A stretch of 7,159 nucleotides of DNA. Source: Rhodospirillaceae bacterium UBA4468. Lineage in GTDB: Bacteria; Pseudomonadota; Alphaproteobacteria; Rhodospirillales; Casp-alpha2. Under the pieces are notes generated by a model. The model was not told the origin of the DNA. It made no database searches and saw only the letters and a program-made list of their open reading frames with translations. Every line of letters begins with the position of its first letter. Position 1 is the stretch's first letter. Below, piece by piece: positions 5,945 to 7,159 of this stretch. The stretch is taken from contig DGOK01000028.1 of assembly GCA_002389385.1 (NCBI GenBank), positions 4,800 to 11,958 of the forward strand, read 5' to 3'. The position numbers and the translations under genes were made by a program.

Positions 5945-6687
5945 CGTTTCAAATCCATTTCAAGTTTCACAAAGTCACCCCGGTATTTGGCTTCCCCGAC
6001 GTATAGGATGCGCTGGTCCGTGGTCGTGATCACACGACGCACATCTCCAATAGGCGCGTTGACAGCAACACCAAGAAGCGCCGACGTTTCGGCGTCTCCT
6101 GATGAGAACGAAAATGTTTGATGTAAATTATCAATATCAGTGTCTTCAAGGCCTGCGAGCATGGAAATCACCATGCTGGTATCGAAGTCTTTTGGTGCGC
6201 GGTAATACGTCTCGCGGTCCAGATAGATATCGATGACCGCATAGGCGACGCTTTTCCAATAATGCACGCGGCGCATATAACGATATGCCTCTGTCAATGT
6301 CCCCTCTTTAGGCGAGACAAGCGGATGTGCTGACGACTCCTCCACATTAATCAAAGTTGGTCGCTTGCCATCAAGATGCCCGATCAATGATGACCAATCC
6401 GAGCGAAGGACCAGCCAACGGCTTGTCTCAGGCGCGTCCGACACAAAGGTCCCCGACCCTTGTTTGCTGTTAAGCAGACCCTCTTTGCACAGTAAAGCCA
6501 CGGCTTGGCGCACGGTGACAAGACCGACCCCCAAGGCTTTCGCCTGCTTTTCAAGGGCAGGCAATCTGTACCCTGGCGTCCAGCGGCCCGAGTTGATCTC
6601 ACGGCGCATCGTGGTCGCTATTTTTAAATATAGCGCACCTGGTTGCTCTCGAATTTGCGAGCGAAGTGATGTGTAAGAAAGCATCAT
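5941..6687 (-). CDS. GntR-family transcriptional regulator with UTRA effector domain (248 aa)
   Basis: The N-terminal winged helix-turn-helix spans about residues 17-84: ALYLKIATTMRREINSGRWTPG, RLPALEKQAKALGVGLVTVRQAVALLCKEGLL, then the wing GSGTFV. Residues about 90-247 show the UTRA pattern (YRYMRRVHYW, YAVIDIYLDRETYY, a late SALLGVAVNAPIGDVRR and YVGEAKYRGDFVKLEMDL), which binds a small-molecule effector. It belongs with HutC/FarR-type GntR proteins, usually repressors relieved by a ligand from the regulated pathway. The start is one of two tandem ATG codons (6687 or 6684); no SD is visible, so the leader is probably very short. The gene overlaps the phosphoesterase by 4 bp, so the effector is likely a substrate or product of that enzyme. 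A perfect dyad just upstream is the probable operator. Confidence 0.92.
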   Translation of the reverse strand: MMLSYTSLRSQIREQPGALYLKIATTMRREINSGRWTPGYRLPALEKQAKALGVGLVTVRQAVALLCKEGLLNSKQGSGTFVSDAPETSRWLVLRSDWSSLIGHLDGKRPTLINVEESSAHPLVSPKEGTLTEAYRYMRRVHYWKSVAYAVIDIYLDRETYYRAPKDFDTSMVISMLAGLEDTDIDNLHQTFSFSSGDAETSALLGVAVNAPIGDVRRVITTTDQRILYVGEAKYRGDFVKLEMDLKR

Positions 6688-6699
6688 TAAAACAAATTA

Positions 6700-6717
6700 C
6701 ATTCTATAAATAGAATG
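6700..6717. promoter_or_regulatory. Putative operator of the GntR-family regulator
   Basis: CATTCTA-TAAA-TAGAATG is a perfect 7-bp inverted repeat with a 4-bp spacer, 12 bp upstream of the regulator start codon. On the minus strand it overlaps the -10 candidate TATAGA. GntR-family dimers bind such dyads, and repression by covering the -10 fits autoregulation. Confidence 0.6.
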
Positions 6718-6732
6718 AATCAATAGACTCAA
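6703..6732 (-). promoter_or_regulatory. Putative promoter of the GntR-phosphoesterase operon
   Basis: On the minus strand TTGAGT (6727-6732) and TATAGA (6703-6708) are separated by 18 nt. Initiation would fall only about 10-15 nt before the start codon, in agreement with the absence of a Shine-Dalgarno. Moderate match to sigma70 consensus. Confidence 0.4.
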
Positions 6733-6921
6733 TCAGAATAAACCCCAAATAAGCCTCGCCGCCATTGATATGCCTGACACATACCTAAATTTTAAAACTC
6801 CTGAGTATTATTTTGCCATTTACCCTAGGTGCAATCTTTTCTGTTATTATTGCTGAGAGCACACATTCCCATTAAAGTCCCGCAGATGGGACATTTCTAA
6901 ATCCGTTATCCACTTATTGTC

Positions 6922-7159
6922 ATGCTTTTTCTCTTGGCTATGCCGGCATTTGCGCAGAGCCCGGCGGCACCGGATACATTGCCGACTGCCGAAGTCGAGA
7001 GCTTACTAAAGACGCTGAAAGATGATGATAGACGCAACGCGTTCGTTACGGATCTTGAGGCTCTGGTCGCAGCCCAGAAACTTCGCGATGCAGAAGTCGA
7101 AAAATCGTTAGGCGCGCTCGTTCTAGAAACAGTGTCTTGTAGATATGTCGTTACTCGCG
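6922..7159 (+). CDS. Exported protein resembling the N-terminus of a large MscS-type mechanosensitive channel (3' partial)
   Basis: The frame is open from after TAA 6898-6900 to the window end. From ATG 6922 the product begins MLFLLAMPAFAQSPA, a hydrophobic signal sequence with an AFAQ-type cleavage site, then a helical charged stretch (AEVESLLKTLKDDDRRNAFVTDLEALVAAQ). This pattern of short leucine/aspartate helices after a signal peptide is what I associate with the periplasmic N-terminal region of YbiO/MscK-like channels in alphaproteobacteria. The channel domain itself lies outside the window. The signal peptide lacks a positive n-region from this ATG. The in-frame upstream codons encode IRYPLIV, so a non-ATG start (ATC 6901 or ATT 6916) or an upstream frameshift error is possible. 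A GTCCC-GGGAC mini-hairpin lies at 6877-6892. Transcribed divergently from the GntR operon. Confidence 0.55.
   Translation, partial: MLFLLAMPAFAQSPAAPDTLPTAEVESLLKTLKDDDRRNAFVTDLEALVAAQKLRDAEVEKSLGALVLETVSCRYVVTR

Overview
The window reads like a chromosomal segment from an alphaproteobacterium, perhaps a marine Rhodospirillales-type organism. This rests on protein style and moderate GC in the genes, not on any marker gene; there is no rRNA, tRNA, mobile element or CRISPR array. All functional calls come from motifs read by eye, with no database search.

Left end (1-1850): the 3' end of a thiamine-diphosphate-dependent, acetolactate-synthase-like enzyme on + runs toward a complete amidase-signature hydrolase on -, with 15 bp between their stops. 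The amidase keeps its full Lys-cisSer-Ser triad and has a good SD and a plausible sigma70-type promoter.

Middle (1851-3322): AT-rich and gene-poor, and the least ordinary part. A minus-strand locus looks like an iron-regulated mini-operon: a Fur-box-like palindrome (2732-2752), a 30-codon ORF, then a conserved-looking protein split into 63 and 110 residues by one in-frame TGA. The frame of the 30-codon ORF, read past its own TGA, stays open and ends in an ATGA overlap with the next gene, so both small genes carry one in-frame TGA. A perfect inverted repeat also encloses the SD of the split gene. On the other side of the Fur-like box lie an AT-rich 15-bp palindrome (2884-2919) and an imperfect long hairpin (3060-3102) with no assigned owner.

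Plus-strand pair (3323-3904): a 115-aa single-pass membrane protein of a type I associate with alphaproteobacteria, then a 73-aa very basic helical protein. The pair ends 3 bp from the stop of the convergent operon.

Minus operon (6687-3908): a GntR/UTRA transcription factor overlaps by ATGA a 678-aa protein made of a calcineurin-like metallophosphoesterase, a region that reads as a beta/alpha (TIM) barrel, and a C-terminal beta-rich domain. A perfect dyad (6700-6717) overlaps the likely -10 of the regulator and is a natural autoregulatory operator. A GC-rich hairpin plus T-run inside the convergent small gene (3835-3859) is the likely operon terminator.

Right end (6922-7159): the start of an exported protein on +, resembling the N-terminal periplasmic region of large MscS-type mechanosensitive channels; it runs off the window.
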